Shown: piece after piece, positions 8,780 through 15,059 of the stretch
Numbering within the stretch: the first letter of the stretch is position 1
Layout: every line of letters starts with the position of its first letter
From: Verrucomicrobiota bacterium
GTDB taxonomy: Bacteria > Verrucomicrobiota > Verrucomicrobiia > Opitutales > Coraliomargaritaceae
Direction: 5' to 3'
Length of the DNA: 15,533 nucleotides
Assembly: GCA_027620575.1 (NCBI GenBank)
Contig: JAQCDT010000015.1
Coordinates: 1 to 15,533 of the forward strand
Position numbers and translations under genes: made by a program
The notes under the pieces: model-generated
What the model saw: only the letters and a program-made list of their open reading frames with translations
The model's database searches: none
What the model was told of the DNA's origin: nothing

Positions 8780-9220
8780 TTATTTTTTATTGTGCGGAAT
8801 GGCGGTGATGATTTTCCATTCTTTATTAGAATTTCGCCCAATGCTGAATTTTGAACTCAGGCGGCCTTCAATCTCGTAAACGACAAGCATTCTTAATTTT
8901 GGAGTCAAGCTTGCTTGATACGAAATGCCGTCATGCTCATAGTCAATCGATTCTTCTGGAGCCCCAGAAAGACCTTCAAAACTTATGGAAAGTATGGGAA
9001 GCCCAATCTCAAAACTCAGGGCTGTTTTAAGAATAGCTAAGTCTCTTTCTTGTAAGTTGTCTGTGTCATACAGCTCAAGCATCGCATCCAGATTTTCATC
9101 GGCATTGGCTTGTGCGAAACGTTCGGAAAATTCAACAAGGCTTTTTTGATAAATAAAAGTATCGGAACAAGCGGTAAGGAATAAACCTAGAATTGCTAAT
9201 AGCCCGACGAGTCGTTTCAT
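8780..9220 (-). CDS. Small putative lipoprotein, function unknown
   Basis: The 146-residue protein starts with a lipoprotein signal peptide: basic n-region MKR, a hydrophobic stretch to about residue 15, and lipobox LTAC with the lipidated cysteine at C18. Signal peptidase II should leave about 129 residues attached to a membrane. The mature part starts with a helical stretch (SLVEFSERFAQANADEN) and continues with alternating strands ending in WKIITAIPH. This recalls small NTF2/SnoaL-like alpha+beta domains, but the resemblance is too weak to name a family. It lies 28 bases behind the AmaP-like gene and 56 bases before the glutaredoxin gene, so it is probably in the same transcript. No catalytic motif was seen. 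Gene reality and lipoprotein nature are well supported; function is not. Confidence 0.75.
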   Translation of the reverse strand: MKRLVGLLAILGLFLTACSDTFIYQKSLVEFSERFAQANADENLDAMLELYDTDNLQERDLAILKTALSFEIGLPILSISFEGLSGAPEESIDYEHDGISYQASLTPKLRMLVVYEIEGRLSSKFSIGRNSNKEWKIITAIPHNKK

Positions 9221-9248
9221 TTTTCTACGCTATCCTTTTAGATAGGAT

Positions 9249-9722
9249 TCAATCAAAGCTTTCGGGGCTGGGCTGAATTTTTTTAGAATCCTTGATTCCT
9301 GTCGCTATAATATCGATAAACCCAATATTTTCGATTCCTAAGCTATCCTGAAGTGCGTCCCTGATTTCATTTTGTAGAGACTCTTCAATGCTTTTTAGAT
9401 GACTTCCGCTCTCAATGCGTAAACGAATTTGAATATTGAGCTTTTTGCGCTTAGAGATGATTTTGGTTTTTAACTGGGAAATATGGCTATCTTTTTTGCA
9501 GATAGAATGGACCAAATCGGAAATAGCACCGCAGTTAACTTGTACCATTCCTTTTTCTGTTTTATAAGCAATGAGGCGAGGGCTTTTGAACAAAGAAGTG
9601 ATCCAATTTAAAACAATCAATAGGACAACAAATAGACAGATTCCTAGGATTAAATAAGCTAGGTATGGATTCGTGATCCCTAAATTGTTTAATAGATTGA
9701 GAAGCGTGTCGATGAGAGCCAT
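9249..9722 (-). CDS. AmaP-like alkaline shock response membrane-anchor protein
   Basis: This 157-residue protein has a short N-terminal amphipathic stretch, one strong membrane segment at about 20-45 (YLAYLILGICLFVVLLIVLNW), then a soluble domain at about 50-146. The architecture resembles Gram-positive AmaP, which anchors Asp23 at the membrane. It lies directly behind an Asp23-family gene, which supports that reading. The soluble domain also parallels Asp23 itself: it opens with GMVQVNCGAISDLVHSI and closes with a basic strand region, a helix and IGFIDIIATGI, so it may be a membrane-tethered Asp23-like domain. The gap to the Asp23 gene is 68 bases and contains a 12-base perfect palindrome. 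Likely role: holding the neighbouring Asp23 protein, and perhaps acetyl-CoA carboxylase components, at the inner membrane. That role is inferred from context, since characterised AmaP proteins are from Firmicutes. Confidence 0.65.
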   Translation of the reverse strand: MALIDTLLNLLNNLGITNPYLAYLILGICLFVVLLIVLNWITSLFKSPRLIAYKTEKGMVQVNCGAISDLVHSICKKDSHISQLKTKIISKRKKLNIQIRLRIESGSHLKSIEESLQNEIRDALQDSLGIENIGFIDIIATGIKDSKKIQPSPESFD

Positions 9723-9732
9723 GACTTTAAGT

Positions 9733-9744
9733 GCATTTAAATGC
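9733..9744. repeat. 12-base perfect palindrome upstream of the AmaP-like gene
   Basis: GCATTTAAATGC is fully self-complementary and lies 10 bases before the AmaP-like start codon, in the 68-base gap behind the Asp23 gene. It might be an operator or a weak structure in the leader. With no repeated copy elsewhere in the window it may also be chance. Confidence 0.3.
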
Positions 9745-9790
9745 TAGTAGTTGATGGGGAATCAGCCTAGATAAATCAAAAAGATACAGA

Positions 9791-10222
9791 TTAATCAGTA
9801 TGCGTTTGATCGTCCCAATCATCATTTGGAGTTTGTTCTGTGGTTTTGACACCATCAACAATGACATTGACCCGAGAAACGGAGCGACTCGTCATTTTTT
9901 CTACTTGCTCTATTATTCTGTGCTGGGCTTGCTCTGCAACATGAGCGAGCTCAACCCCAAATTTAAGGATGACTTTTATATCAATGATATAGTCGCCAAC
10001 TTCATCTGCTTTGACGCGAACACCGCGATCAAATTTTTTCTGAGGAAACATATCAGCAATACCGTCAACTAATCCGCCACCTACAGTTGCAACTCCAGGT
10101 ACTTCAAGGGCGGCAATTCGAACGATATTAGCGACCACGTTGAAATTAATTTGGATATCGCCTAAGGTATTTGTTTCTTCGGAAACGAGAGGGACATTTG
10201 TTTCTGAATTTTCGTTGTTCAT
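9791..10222 (-). CDS. Asp23/Gls24 family protein
   Basis: The 143-residue soluble protein shows the Asp23/Gls24 (DUF322) pattern. A short polar N-terminus (1-20) leads into GDIQINFNVVANIVRIAALE, then VPGVATVGGGLVDGIADMF, a strand region VRVKADEVGDYIIDIKVILKFG, the helix LAHVAEQAQHRIIEQVEKMT, and the closing strand VSRVNVIVDGVK. In Firmicutes the family includes the alkaline shock protein Asp23 and Bacillus YqhY, whose gene follows accB-accC and whose loss provokes acetyl-CoA carboxylase mutations. Here it also follows accC, 25 bases behind it, and precedes an AmaP-like gene. A role in cell-envelope stress or in modulating fatty-acid synthesis is therefore reasonable but inferred. No clear Shine-Dalgarno precedes the ATG. 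Family identity is strong. Confidence 0.88.
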   Translation of the reverse strand: MNNENSETNVPLVSEETNTLGDIQINFNVVANIVRIAALEVPGVATVGGGLVDGIADMFPQKKFDRGVRVKADEVGDYIIDIKVILKFGVELAHVAEQAQHRIIEQVEKMTSRSVSRVNVIVDGVKTTEQTPNDDWDDQTHTD

Positions 10223-10247
10223 AGTAAGGAATCTAAACCATTAAATC

Positions 10248-11612
10248 CTAGCTGTAAAGATTCTTAGGCGCTCGTTTTAAAAATTCTTCGATATATTTAG
10301 TTGTGGCTTTTCCCTCACGAAATGTTGGGTCTTTAATAATCGCACGTGAAAATGATATATTCGAAGCAATTCCTCGGATAATATATTCTTTAAGAGCGCG
10401 GTCCATGCGATCTAGGGCCAACTCTCGATTTCGTCCGTAGGTGATCACTTTGGATATCATACTATCGTAATGGGGAGGTATCGTATAACCGCCATATACG
10501 TGAGAATCAATTCGAACCCCATGTCCACCAGGAGAATAGTAAACACTAATTTCGCCCGGGCAGGGTGCAAAATTTCGTGCAGGATCTTCGGCACACACTC
10601 GACATTCGATTGCGTGGCGTATGAATTTAATGTCTTTTTGTTCGTAGCTTAATTTTTCACCACTCGCTATAAGTAATTGCTCTTTGACTAAATCAATTCC
10701 TGTAACTTCTTCAGTGACTCCGTGTTCTACTTGAATACGGGTGTTCATTTCGATGAAGTAATAGTTTTGTTCATCATCGACCAAAAATTCAACGGTACCA
10801 GCGCCTTCATAATTGACAGACTTAGCCAATTTCACCGCATCACGCCCCATCTTTTTGCGTGTATCCTCTGAAATGAAAGGCGAAGGTGCTTCTTCAATTA
10901 ACTTTTGGTGACGGCGTTGGACCGAGCAATCACGTTCTCCCAAGTGAATAATATTTCCATATTGATCGCCTAGGACTTGGATTTCAATATGTCTTGGCGC
11001 TTCTAGATATTTCTCGATATAGACATCTCCATTACCAAAAGCCTTTTCCGCTTCGTTTCGGGCACTGTTGTATTCTTTAGAAAAAGCGACTCCGTTGTTA
11101 GCGACCCGCATTCCTTTACCGCCACCACCCGCTACCGCTTTAATAATGACAGGAAATCCAATTTTTTTAGCTACAGCCAGAGCTTTCTTTTCATTATCCA
11201 CAATTCCTTCACTCCCTGGAATGACCGGGACCTTTGCTTTTGTGGCCATTTCTCTAGCTTTAGCCTTATCTCCAAAGTTGACAATGGCATCGGCTGATGG
11301 GCCTATAAATTTAATTTTACAATCGGAGCATTGTTCTGCGAAGTCTGCATTTTCCGCTAAAAATCCATAACCCGGGTGGATTGCATCCACGTTGGCGATC
11401 TCCGCTGCGGCTATGATACGATCGGCTTTTAAATAGCTTTGTCCACTGACAGCTGGACCAATGCAAATTGCCTCATCTGCTAATTGAACGTGCAAAGATT
11501 GTTCATCAGCTTCTGAATAAACGGCAAGGGTCTTAATCCCTAATTCATTACAGGCTCGAGCAATACGGAGTGCAATTTCTCCTCGATTTGCGATAAGAAC
11601 TTTTTTTATCAT
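10248..11612 (-). CDS. accC: Biotin carboxylase subunit of acetyl-CoA carboxylase
   Basis: At 454 residues this is a normal-length stand-alone biotin carboxylase. It uses ATP and bicarbonate to carboxylate the biotin on AccB, the first half-reaction of malonyl-CoA synthesis. Domains: N-terminal biotin carboxylase domain (IANRGEIALRI at 7-17; HPGYGFLAEN at 79-88), an ATP-grasp domain (K158/K165 region with AGGGGKGMR at 161-169, ERDCSVQRRHQK at 226-237, E275, EMNTRIQVEH at 288-297), and the C-terminal domain with GYTIPPHYDSMISK near 384-397. Catalytic E288, N290 and R292 are present. One oddity: the residue after EMNTRIQVEH is glycine (G298, codon GGA) where most biotin carboxylases have proline. 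The gene starts 9 bases after accB and ends 25 bases before the Asp23 gene. Carboxyltransferase genes accA and accD are not in the window. Confidence 0.96.
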   Translation of the reverse strand: MIKKVLIANRGEIALRIARACNELGIKTLAVYSEADEQSLHVQLADEAICIGPAVSGQSYLKADRIIAAAEIANVDAIHPGYGFLAENADFAEQCSDCKIKFIGPSADAIVNFGDKAKAREMATKAKVPVIPGSEGIVDNEKKALAVAKKIGFPVIIKAVAGGGGKGMRVANNGVAFSKEYNSARNEAEKAFGNGDVYIEKYLEAPRHIEIQVLGDQYGNIIHLGERDCSVQRRHQKLIEEAPSPFISEDTRKKMGRDAVKLAKSVNYEGAGTVEFLVDDEQNYYFIEMNTRIQVEHGVTEEVTGIDLVKEQLLIASGEKLSYEQKDIKFIRHAIECRVCAEDPARNFAPCPGEISVYYSPGGHGVRIDSHVYGGYTIPPHYDSMISKVITYGRNRELALDRMDRALKEYIIRGIASNISFSRAIIKDPTFREGKATTKYIEEFLKRAPKNLYS

Positions 11613-11621
11613 CGAATGCGA

Positions 11622-12092
11622 TTACGCTTTTTTGTATTTAAATAATGGCTGACCAAACTCTATGGCATCTCCATCTTCTACTAAGATTTCTGTAATTGTA
11701 CCTTTAACTTCAGCATGAATTTCATTCATCACTTTCATTGCTTCTACAATACAGACAATTGAATCAACATCGACTTTCTTGCCCACATCAGTAAAGTTTT
11801 CGCTATCTGGAGAAGGGGCACGATAAAAAGTACCTACCATAGGTGATTTAATGATTCCAACATTAGGGTCTTCAGCTTTCCCTTTTTCGGCTACAGGTGC
11901 AGGCGCACTTTCTGCGGGTGCAGGAGCGGCCGCTACAGGGCTGGCAGGTGCAACGCTTTGAATGATTGGAGTGGATGGGTTATTTGATTCTCTGCTAAGA
12001 CGAAGCTTAAACCCTTCTTCTTCAAATTCGAACTCAGAGAGCTCAGAACGTTTCATTAAATCGATTACTTGTTTTATTGTTTTAAGATCCAA
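11622..12092 (-). CDS. accB: Biotin carboxyl carrier protein of acetyl-CoA carboxylase
   Basis: The 156-residue protein carries biotin between AccC and the carboxyltransferase. The N-terminal helix region (DLKTIKQVIDLMKRSELSEF) is typical of AccB, then comes an Ala/Pro-rich flexible linker at about 40-68, then the biotinyl domain (about 77-154), with biotinylated K120 in VEAMKVMNE and the usual PMVGTFYRAPSPD. The start codon is TTG at 12090-12092. It is preceded by an AAAGGA site 6 bases upstream, and the next ATG (residue 13) would delete conserved residues. There is no in-frame ATG just upstream, so TTG is the best start. accC follows after 9 bases. A TTGACA-type promoter candidate lies about 115-140 bases upstream, in the region shared with the divergent KAS III gene. 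Confidence 0.95.
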   Translation of the reverse strand: MDLKTIKQVIDLMKRSELSEFEFEEEGFKLRLSRESNNPSTPIIQSVAPASPVAAAPAPAESAPAPVAEKGKAEDPNVGIIKSPMVGTFYRAPSPDSENFTDVGKKVDVDSIVCIVEAMKVMNEIHAEVKGTITEILVEDGDAIEFGQPLFKYKKA

Positions 12093-12178
12093 AATAGTCC
12101 TTTCGTTGTTTAAAAATATAGTATCTTTAAAATTTTTTGTTTAGGTGCAATGACTTTGTTTGTTTTTTAGTGATTTAA

Positions 12179-12220
12179 ATTAAAGTATGTTTTTTAAAAT
12201 AAAACAATATTTACTTTAAT
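12179..12220. repeat. Nine-base inverted repeat in the accB / KAS III divergent promoter region
   Basis: ATTAAAGTA (12179-12187) and TACTTTAAT (12212-12220) are perfect inverted copies. Their starts are 33 bases apart, about three helical turns, which would place both arms on one face of the DNA. The right arm overlaps the spacer of the accB promoter candidate. It may be an operator for a dimeric or looping regulator of both directions. The AT-rich setting makes chance a real alternative. Confidence 0.3.
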
Positions 12221-12234
12221 ATGAGAACTGTCAA
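12206..12234 (-). promoter_or_regulatory. Candidate sigma-70-type promoter of the accB operon
   Basis: The minus strand has a perfect -35 box, TTGACA (12229-12234), a 17-base spacer and AATATT (12206-12211; 4 of 6 matches to TATAAT). Transcription would start near 12200, giving a leader of about 105 bases before the accB TTG. The -35 box lies only 10 bases from the start codon of the divergent KAS III gene, so initiation in the two directions may interfere. No convincing plus-strand promoter was found in 12093-12243. Confidence 0.4.
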
Positions 12235-12243
12235 CTTAGAGAC

Positions 12244-13332
12244 ATGCCTGTAAATCAATTCATGGATATTAGTTTGAGTGGTTCGGTTACAGTTGTGCCA
12301 CCCAAAGTGCGATCCATTGAAGAAGATGTGGATTTATTTGGAGGAAATATTCGCCAAATCGAGCGTCTAAAAAAGACACTTGGCTTAAATGAAAGGCGGA
12401 TCGCATCCAATGAACTCACTAATCTAGATTTGTGTGAGCAAGCGGCACAAGTGCTTCTAGAGCAATTAAATATACAATCAAGCGACTTGGATGGGATTAT
12501 ATATGTAACCCAAACGCCAGATCATTCGCAACCGAGTAATGCGGCACTTTTGCACGGCCGCTTGGCATGTAGTACAGAATGTGCTGCATTAGATATAGGC
12601 TTAGGGTGTTCGGGTTTTGTTTACGCATTATGGTTGGCGTATTCAATTATTGCAAATGGGTCATCGCAAAGAGTTTTAGTTTTAGCGGGTGATACGCTCA
12701 GTCGTTTAGTACATCCTAAAGATCGTGCGACTGCATCTTTATTTGGAGATGCTGGAAGCGCAACAATGGTCGAAAAGCGATCAGAAGCAGGTGCTTCTTG
12801 GTTCCGTTTGGGGACGGATGGTCGTGGTGCTGATTCCTTAATCGTTCCTGCTGGCGGTGCTCGCTTACCTTTTTCCGAAGAGACAGCGGTAGAAACTTCT
12901 GACGCTGATGGGAATATTCGCACAAAAGAAAATTTATTTATGGATGGCTCGGAAGTTTTTAATTTCTCGATCGAAGTAGTTCCCCGAGAGATTGAAGCTT
13001 TGCTTAGCGATGCAGGGGCATCAAAAGATGCAGTGGATTACTTTGTATTGCATCAAGCGAATCGTTACATGGTGCATAACATTGGTAAGCGTTTGAGAGT
13101 AGATCTTGAGCGTTGCCCTGTTGACTCATTTGGTGCTTTTGGCAATGTCAGTTCGGCTTCTATTCCTGGAGCACTCGCTTATGAATTAGCAGATGTATTA
13201 AGCGGAAAATGCGAAGGTAAATCATCACATCAAGTCGTTCTATCTGGATTTGGTGTGGGCTTGTCTTGGGGGACTTGTTTATTAAATATCCCTCATCTGG
13301 GCTGCCTAGAATGGAGGGCCTACAAAGCTTAA
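12244..13332 (+). CDS. Beta-ketoacyl-ACP synthase III family protein (secondary FabH type)
   Basis: The 362-residue thiolase-fold enzyme has the full KAS III triad: C122 in DIGLGCSGFVYAL, H270 in VLHQANRYM, and N301 in FGAFGNVSSASIPG. FGDAGSAT at 167-174 and the C-terminal GFGVGLSWGTCLL are also typical. KAS III condenses an acyl-CoA with malonyl-ACP. It is somewhat longer than housekeeping FabH (about 317-330 residues). It has an extended stretch at 200-235 (PAGGARLPF...LFMDGSEVFNF) and an N-terminal FGGN segment, both typical of the accessory KAS III enzymes in surface-polysaccharide or flagellin-glycan loci. Its partners here, a lone ACP and a PglD/NeuD-type acyltransferase, support a role in making a special acyl group. 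M7 is an alternative start; neither has a good ribosome-binding site. The tail NIPHLGCLEWRAYKA extends past the usual end. Confidence 0.88.
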   Translation: MPVNQFMDISLSGSVTVVPPKVRSIEEDVDLFGGNIRQIERLKKTLGLNERRIASNELTNLDLCEQAAQVLLEQLNIQSSDLDGIIYVTQTPDHSQPSNAALLHGRLACSTECAALDIGLGCSGFVYALWLAYSIIANGSSQRVLVLAGDTLSRLVHPKDRATASLFGDAGSATMVEKRSEAGASWFRLGTDGRGADSLIVPAGGARLPFSEETAVETSDADGNIRTKENLFMDGSEVFNFSIEVVPREIEALLSDAGASKDAVDYFVLHQANRYMVHNIGKRLRVDLERCPVDSFGAFGNVSSASIPGALAYELADVLSGKCEGKSSHQVVLSGFGVGLSWGTCLLNIPHLGCLEWRAYKA

Positions 13333-13394
13333 GGCTTAAGTAAGCTGTATATTCTCAGCTTGTCTTTCAAACGAATCGTTTTATTAAAAAGTTT

Positions 13395-13625
13395 ATGGAA
13401 ATTAAGATATTTATAGAGCAGTTTGAAGAATCTTTAGATGGGCTAGAGGCTGGTTCAGTAACTGAGGCTACGGCTTTTAAGGAATTAAAAGAGTGGGATT
13501 CTTTAGCCATATTAACGTTAACTGATACAATTGATTTGGAATATGGAGTATTGCTTAAAAAAGCGGACATTGAATTGTGTGACACGGTTCGGTCGCTTTT
13601 TGAACTAGTGCAATCAAAAGTATAA
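13395..13625 (+). CDS. Acyl carrier protein-like protein
   Basis: The 76-residue acidic helical protein has the length and pattern of an acyl carrier protein. The phosphopantetheine attachment serine is S36 in EWDSLAIL, matching the D-S-L core. Helix 1 precedes it and a hydrophobic last helix (VRSLFELV) follows. It differs from housekeeping AcpP, which has the highly conserved G-A-D-S-L-D, so it is an accessory carrier. It lies 62 bases after the KAS III gene and 3 bases before the acyltransferase, consistent with handing an acyl chain from one to the other. The start ATG has no strong Shine-Dalgarno. A 4'-phosphopantetheinyl transferase is not in the window. Confidence 0.82.
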   Translation: MEIKIFIEQFEESLDGLEAGSVTEATAFKELKEWDSLAILTLTDTIDLEYGVLLKKADIELCDTVRSLFELVQSKV

Positions 13626-13628
13626 ATT

Positions 13629-14261
13629 ATGAAACAAATATACATTGTTGGTGCAGGGGGCTTCGGTCGTGAAGTTTTTGACTGGATGATGGAGACCTTC
13701 GACATGGTTGAAGAATATTCATTTGCAGGTTTTTTGGATGACAATTTGCAAGCACTCGATGGGTTTTCAATTGAGGCAACTGTCGTCAGCAAAATATCGG
13801 ATTATAAGGCTGGAGACAATGATTGTTTAATTTGTGGAATAGGAAGTCCCTCGGTCAAAAAAGAAATTTGTCAGTCCATTATGGAAAAAGGAGGGAATTT
13901 TATAAGCTTAATTCATCCTTCAGCAAAAATGGGCAGAGGGTCAAAGATTGGCAATGGATCGGTTATTTGTCCAAATGTTGTTATTACGTGCGACGTCGAA
14001 GTGGGTGATTTTGTGATGATCAATTTATCTACGACTTTAGGGCATGATGCCAAAATAGGAGATTGGTCTACGCTGAGTGCCCAGTGTGATATCACGGGGT
14101 TTGTCGAAATGGGTGAGTCTGTATTTATGGGAAGCGGGGCTAGAATTATCCCATCTAAAACCATTGGCTCATCGTGCACCATAGGAGCGGGTTCTGTGGT
14201 AATTCGTGATGTCGCTCCTGAAACTTCTGTTTTTGGAAACCCTGCTCGGCCAATTTTTTAG
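13629..14261 (+). CDS. Sugar O/N-acyltransferase, PglD/NeuD-type hexapeptide-repeat protein
   Basis: This 210-residue protein has two parts. The N-terminal Rossmann-like domain begins IYIVGAGGFGREVFDWM and binds a nucleotide sugar in PglD-type enzymes. A left-handed beta-helix of hexapeptide repeats runs from about 97 to 205 (IGNGSVICPNVVI, VEVGDFVMIN, AKIGDWSTLS, SCTIGAGSVVIRDV). H139 in TTLGHDAKIGDW is the likely catalytic base. Family members transfer an acetyl or related acyl group to amino sugars (for example bacillosamine precursors) or O-acetylate sialic acids, and are usually trimers. It starts 3 bases after the ACP stop, so translation is probably coupled. The upstream KAS III and ACP raise the possibility that its donor is an acyl-ACP rather than acetyl-CoA; this is inference. 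It ends 12 bases from the convergent epsI-like gene. Confidence 0.87.
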   Translation: MKQIYIVGAGGFGREVFDWMMETFDMVEEYSFAGFLDDNLQALDGFSIEATVVSKISDYKAGDNDCLICGIGSPSVKKEICQSIMEKGGNFISLIHPSAKMGRGSKIGNGSVICPNVVITCDVEVGDFVMINLSTTLGHDAKIGDWSTLSAQCDITGFVEMGESVFMGSGARIIPSKTIGSSCTIGAGSVVIRDVAPETSVFGNPARPIF

Positions 14262-14273
14262 CTGACCTAGAGC

Positions 14274-14966
14274 CTACAGAGCTACTTCCGTCGTGGATAA
14301 AGGTAATTGGCTTAACCCTTTGATAATTGTATCAAACCCTTCTGTGGCTTCTAAATCTTCCAATTTTTTGTTACTGGAAAGTCTGATAAAGAATTGTTCT
14401 TGCCTTAAATTCAGTCCGTATTTCTGGATATCAATTAATGAACCAAAGATATTAGGAACCTCTTTTTGGGCATATCCGAAGGGTTCTCCACCAACCAAGT
14501 GCCAAAAATAAACATTTTCTACAGTTCGGTCTTTTTTATAAATACCAAATTCTGCATTTTTCAGTTTGATTTGGTTTACTTGGAAGGGAATGGAGTATTC
14601 TCGATCTAAGCGAGTCCAACCATTAACCACCCAACAGGTATCTGGCGTGTGTGCTCCTGCCCAGCGATAGGACACTTTTCCAGGAGTCCAATAGGCAACA
14701 TAAACTCCAACACGAATATTTCCTTTTGTGTAAACACGATAAATAGAATCATCAAGATTGAGAAAGGATGCGATTCGATCACTAGATTCTTCAGAAGTGG
14801 CTAGATCATAATCCGTGTATGACCAACCTTCAATTTCTTTGGGAATAATATCTGAGATAGATTGAGTTAAGGAGACCGGTGGTGTTGGTGAAAATACAAA
14901 ATAGAGTTTCAATCCAAGCACAGAGAAAAAAGTAAGAAATCCGGTGGTTAAAATAAAAACTTTCAT
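14274..14966 (-). CDS. EpsI-family protein (DUF3485, exosortase-associated)
   Basis: The 230-residue protein has one N-terminal membrane segment or uncleaved signal (about 4-25, FILTTGFLTFFSVLGLKLYF), then an exported domain. The EpsI/DUF3485 hallmark is AHTPDTCWVVNGW at 105-117, containing H106 and C111, preceded by a VGVYVAYW strand and followed by VYFWHLVGG at 152-160. EpsI proteins occur next to or fused to exosortases in exopolysaccharide and PEP-CTERM loci. Their biochemical role is not settled. No exosortase is in this window, so its partner must be elsewhere, perhaps to the right. It converges on the acyltransferase gene with a 12-base gap and diverges from the membrane protein gene. 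The ATG has no evident Shine-Dalgarno. Family call is good; function is open. Confidence 0.78.
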   Translation of the reverse strand: MKVFILTTGFLTFFSVLGLKLYFVFSPTPPVSLTQSISDIIPKEIEGWSYTDYDLATSEESSDRIASFLNLDDSIYRVYTKGNIRVGVYVAYWTPGKVSYRWAGAHTPDTCWVVNGWTRLDREYSIPFQVNQIKLKNAEFGIYKKDRTVENVYFWHLVGGEPFGYAQKEVPNIFGSLIDIQKYGLNLRQEQFFIRLSSNKKLEDLEATEGFDTIIKGLSQLPLSTTEVAL

Positions 14967-15059
14967 TAGAGAAGAAAAAGTATTTTGGGTGTTTATTTAT
15001 CTTGTAGTTTGTTTAACTTAATTTTCTAAATTTATCAGGCAATCCTATTTTATTAAAAG
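14967..15059. other. Divergent intergenic region between epsI-like and membrane protein genes
   Basis: This 93-base, very AT-rich gap must hold the promoters of both flanking genes. I could not pick out a convincing -35/-10 pair, repeat or hairpin in either direction, so it is recorded only as the probable regulatory region. Confidence 0.3.

Noticed and set aside
9229..9245. Short inverted repeat CTATC / GATAG between the AmaP-like and lipoprotein genes
   Set aside because: Five base pairs in an AT-rich gap is within chance expectation, and it has no terminator features.
12262..12264. Alternative start of the KAS III gene at M7
   Set aside because: It is possible, since many KAS III proteins start close to this point, but neither ATG has a clear Shine-Dalgarno. 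The longer form was kept and the doubt is noted in the entry.
13342..13361. Small hairpin AAGCTG / CAGCTT between the KAS III and ACP genes
   Set aside because: The stem is only 6 base pairs with an 8-base loop and no T tract follows, so it does not qualify as a terminator. It also lies inside a probable operon.
13367..13792. 141-codon open frame on the minus strand over the ACP and acyltransferase genes
   Set aside because: It is antisense to two recognisable genes, has a low-complexity Ser/Lys-rich composition and no recognisable motif.
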